From positions 186,001 through 250,000 of the forward strand of contig JAGUVW010000008.1 in NCBI GenBank assembly GCA_020062665.1: DNA of 64,000 nucleotides, read 5' to 3'. Shown here one piece after another: positions 61,593 to 64,000 of this stretch; the stretch's first letter is position 1; each line of letters starts with the position of its first letter. This DNA is from Pseudomonadales bacterium (GTDB lineage: Bacteria > Pseudomonadota > Gammaproteobacteria > Pseudomonadales > Ketobacteraceae). The position numbers were made by a program, and so were the translations under genes. The notes below the pieces were generated by a model. The model was not told the DNA's origin, searched no databases, and worked only from the letters and a program-made list of their open reading frames with translations.

Positions 61593-63983
61593 TTACTGGG
61601 CGGATGGCACCGGAACCACCAGGGTGGTGCAATCCTCCTTCAGCAAGGCCGTGCGGGCGCACACCTCGACCTGGTTGTCGCCGGCAGGCAGGTAGGACAG
61701 CTGGATCTGGCTGCGGGGCTTCCACACGGTCCAGTGGCCGCCGTTGATGCGGTAGCGGAATTCCAGCGGTGCCTGTTCCGGGTTGAAGCCATCCAGCGCA
61801 ATGGTGGCGCTGCGGCGCTGCTCCTGGGTGACGGTGGCGAACATCGGATACACCGTTTCAACCGCCTGGGCAGAAATCACTGGCGCTTCCGCCGTCGCCA
61901 TGGCGGCGGTGGAGACCAGATTGCCCGCCAGACTCAGGAATGCCTGATTCGATGCGCTCGGATTCCAGATGCCCGCCAACTGCAGCGAGAAGCCCTGAAT
62001 CGAAGGAATCGGCACGCCGCCCAGGGACTCCAGCATGATCGGCAGCAACTGGGGTGCCAGGGAGTTGATCAGATCCTTGATCACGCTGGCGTTGCCGGAA
62101 CTGATCACCAGCCCGCCGGCCTGGATGCGGAAGCTCTGCACGGTTACTTCCGGCGTGCCTTCGATTCCCACGGTGAGGCGGTTATCTGGCGTGATGCCCA
62201 GGTCGAAAGGCGAACGCAGGTCGATGGTGGTGGTCAGCACTTCCTGCAGGCCCCGACCGTCGCCGATGTCCACGTTCACTTTCAGGGTCAGATCCAGCAC
62301 CTGCAGGCGGATCACGCCATCGGGGCTGGTTTGCGGCAGCACGGTCACCATCGGCGCGGTGGCACCTTTCAGCACAATGCTGATGTCTTCCACGCCGGTC
62401 AGGTCCAGCGGGAAATCGGGAATGCTCAGCAGTGATCCGAGGGTGAAGCCATCATCTTCGTCGAGAGTGATATCCAGCAGGCCACCTTCATAGGCTTCGG
62501 TGAGGATCTGGTTGAGCAGGTTGGCCGACAGGGTGGCGGTGAGATCCACGTTGCTGCCACCTGGAGCCTGGGTAGGATAGGGCGCGGGCGCGCTGCCGGC
62601 CACGAACAGGGAGCCCAGGGTAGGCAGCACGTCCGGATCGCGGGCGTCGATGCCCACGTCGCTCGCCAGCACCAGATCGAAGCCGCCGGCGGAGGTGGCA
62701 AAGCCTTGCGGGCTGAAGCCGATGTTCAGCGTGGTATCGCCCACCGGCAGTGCGATGTTGTCCGGCAGCAGCGAGGAGATGAGGCTGTTGATCAGGCTGC
62801 TCACCGGCCCGGCGATAAAGCCGTCGGCGATGTTCACGATGATGCTGGACAGCACGCCCACCAGGCCGTTGATGATGCCGTTCACCACGGTATTCATCAG
62901 ATCACCGATGAAGGGAATGTCCTCCACCGCGCCAAAATCGATGTCCACCTGCAGGCCGTTCAGCGGCAGATCCACATCCAGAGTGCCATTGACGATCTGC
63001 ACCGACACCTGGCCGTTGTTCACCGACACCACGAATTCCGCGCTGATGTTGGTGTTCTGCACGGTGGTCAGGCCCGAGAACGTCAGCGTGCCGAAGATGT
63101 TGCCGTTGCCACCGCAGAGGAAGCTTTTGCAGCGGGCGTAGGTGCGAGCAGTAGTGTCCAGATCCAGCCGGCTCAGGTGCAGGTTCATGCGCAGGCGATT
63201 ACCGGACAGGGCGGTGATGGCCACGGTGCTGCCGGGCGTGAGTTCAACATTGTTGACGCTGAAGTTGGCGCAGGCATCGGCAATCAGCGCGCCGGAACAG
63301 CTTTCAGAAATCGGGTTGGTGATGAACGAGTTGAAATCCAGGGATTCGACGATCTGCAGAATGGCCTCGGGCAATGAATCCGCCAGCCCCTGCTGATTGA
63401 TGCGCACGGCAAAGGCCGGGTTAAAACGCTGCCCCAGCCGGGTAAAGGATTCCTGGGTGGTGTGGCCGTAGACGTCGGTGGCCAGCAGAGTGTGGGTAGT
63501 GGTATTGGGAACACTGGTATTGAAGCGTCCGTTGGCATCCAGCGTGACCGCTGTGCCATTGATGCTGAGGCTGGCAGGGCCGCCCCGATCCGACAGATAG
63601 CCGGTCACCTGGCGTGGATCACCTTCCGTCGCGCCCAGCAGATGAATCACCGGCCCCGCCTGATCCAGGTGGAAAACGCTTTTCACGCTGGACGGCGCCG
63701 TCAGGGCGAACTCGTTGTCACCGGCCTTGAGCTGGCCCAGTGACACAGGCGCCACTGCGTCATTGCCTTCCACTGTGAAGGCGGCACGGTCGATCACGGT
63801 GCCGTTGATGGTGGCGGTGAAGGTTTCGGGCACGCCGTTCTTGAAGCGGATGCGAAATTCGGGCGCGGTATTGGAAACGGAGTTGTTGGCGGGCGAGACG
63901 ATCTGAACATTCTTGCAGCCAGCCAGAAAGCTCAGTAGCCCTATCATCAATAGGGTTTTTACAACCGTCAGGGTCTGGGTCAC
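61593..63983 (-). CDS. Large envelope lipoprotein, possibly TULIP/BPI-like
   Basis: A 796-residue lipoprotein. The signal ends LSFLAGC, giving a lipidated Cys22. The N-terminal 150 residues look like Ig-like beta repeats (SNTAPEFRIRFKNGVPETF, FHLDQAGPVIHLLGATEGD). The middle (about 220-660) alternates strands with long amphipathic segments such as GIINGLVGVLSSIIVNIADG and LTATLSANLLNQILTEAYEG followed by GLLDITL; the latter resembles the BPI/LBP (TULIP) lipid-binding fold, by eye only. The last 100 residues form another beta domain. GTG 63983 has GGAG 7 bases upstream. It ends at a strong terminator. A lipid-transfer role is a hypothesis. Confidence 0.75.
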   Translation of the reverse strand: MTQTLTVVKTLLMIGLLSFLAGCKNVQIVSPANNSVSNTAPEFRIRFKNGVPETFTATINGTVIDRAAFTVEGNDAVAPVSLGQLKAGDNEFALTAPSSVKSVFHLDQAGPVIHLLGATEGDPRQVTGYLSDRGGPASLSINGTAVTLDANGRFNTSVPNTTTHTLLATDVYGHTTQESFTRLGQRFNPAFAVRINQQGLADSLPEAILQIVESLDFNSFITNPISESCSGALIADACANFSVNNVELTPGSTVAITALSGNRLRMNLHLSRLDLDTTARTYARCKSFLCGGNGNIFGTLTFSGLTTVQNTNISAEFVVSVNNGQVSVQIVNGTLDVDLPLNGLQVDIDFGAVEDIPFIGDLMNTVVNGIINGLVGVLSSIIVNIADGFIAGPVSSLINSLISSLLPDNIALPVGDTTLNIGFSPQGFATSAGGFDLVLASDVGIDARDPDVLPTLGSLFVAGSAPAPYPTQAPGGSNVDLTATLSANLLNQILTEAYEGGLLDITLDEDDGFTLGSLLSIPDFPLDLTGVEDISIVLKGATAPMVTVLPQTSPDGVIRLQVLDLTLKVNVDIGDGRGLQEVLTTTIDLRSPFDLGITPDNRLTVGIEGTPEVTVQSFRIQAGGLVISSGNASVIKDLINSLAPQLLPIMLESLGGVPIPSIQGFSLQLAGIWNPSASNQAFLSLAGNLVSTAAMATAEAPVISAQAVETVYPMFATVTQEQRRSATIALDGFNPEQAPLEFRYRINGGHWTVWKPRSQIQLSYLPAGDNQVEVCARTALLKEDCTTLVVPVPSAQ

Positions 63984-64000
63984 GGTTTTTCTCCAATCAT

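Overview
The window comes from a gammaproteobacterial chromosome of moderately high G+C, probably a marine, lipid- or hydrocarbon-using relative of Alcanivorax, Ketobacter or Marinobacter. This rests on gene content and protein resemblance read by eye: long-chain acyl-CoA ligase, wax-ester synthase/DGAT, MaoC hydratase, MlaA, DusA, YfbR, HrpA and an HsbR/HsbA-like pair. No taxon can be fixed without a database search. There are no transposases, phage genes or CRISPR arrays, and genes are tightly packed on both strands.

Layout. 1-5.2 kb: DUF1631 protein (5' end outside the window) with a PilZ protein, cysteine synthase, and a MoxR ATPase/VWA pair. 5.2-15.2 kb: lipid genes (MaoC hydratase, monoacylglycerol-lipase-like hydrolase, FadD), a three-hairpin inverted-repeat element, HrpA, an alpha/beta-hydrolase protein lacking its serine nucleophile, and a FabH-like ketoacyl synthase. 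15.3-17.5 kb: a bufferin/HvfABC-type RiPP operon (precursor with nine EGxCG motifs, MNIO/DUF692 enzyme, DUF2063 partner) behind an ECF-type promoter. 17.5-24.3 kb: MlaA, an unknown exported protein, a PilZ protein, an RsbU-like response regulator with STAS partner, transaldolase and DusA.

24.5-31 kb: the most system-like region. A leftward array of two ECF sigma factors and two anti-sigma factors (SigK-like/RskA-like, then ECF/ChrR-cupin) faces a rightward operon DUF4331-TPR-HupE/UreJ. The 190 bp between them hold two divergent ECF promoters with the same -35 (TGCATCC) and -10 (CGTA) elements; their -35 boxes form an inverted repeat. The operon is therefore a probable direct target of the SigK-like factor, which probably also regulates itself.

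31-47 kb: GH5 endoglycoceramidase-like enzyme, spermidine-synthase-like protein, GltX, tRNA-Ala(GGC) and tRNA-Glu(TTC) with their own promoter and terminator, endonuclease V, a GMP-synthase-like amidotransferase, an Atm1-type ABC exporter, a P2-type ATPase, wax-ester synthase/DGAT overlapping tail to tail with an alkaline-ceramidase-like gene, a PspA/YiaA-like stress pair facing an XRE regulator with a perfect palindromic operator, and an amidase.

47-64 kb: aldehyde dehydrogenase, acetolactate-synthase-like ThDP enzyme, DHOD-like flavoprotein, acetyl-CoA hydrolase/transferase, an HDOD-GAF histidine kinase with a REC-PAS-GGDEF-EAL regulator, PhoH2-like PIN-ATPase with a long leader, YfbR, a cereblon-like CULT-domain protein, and a large lipoprotein with possible TULIP/BPI-like character.
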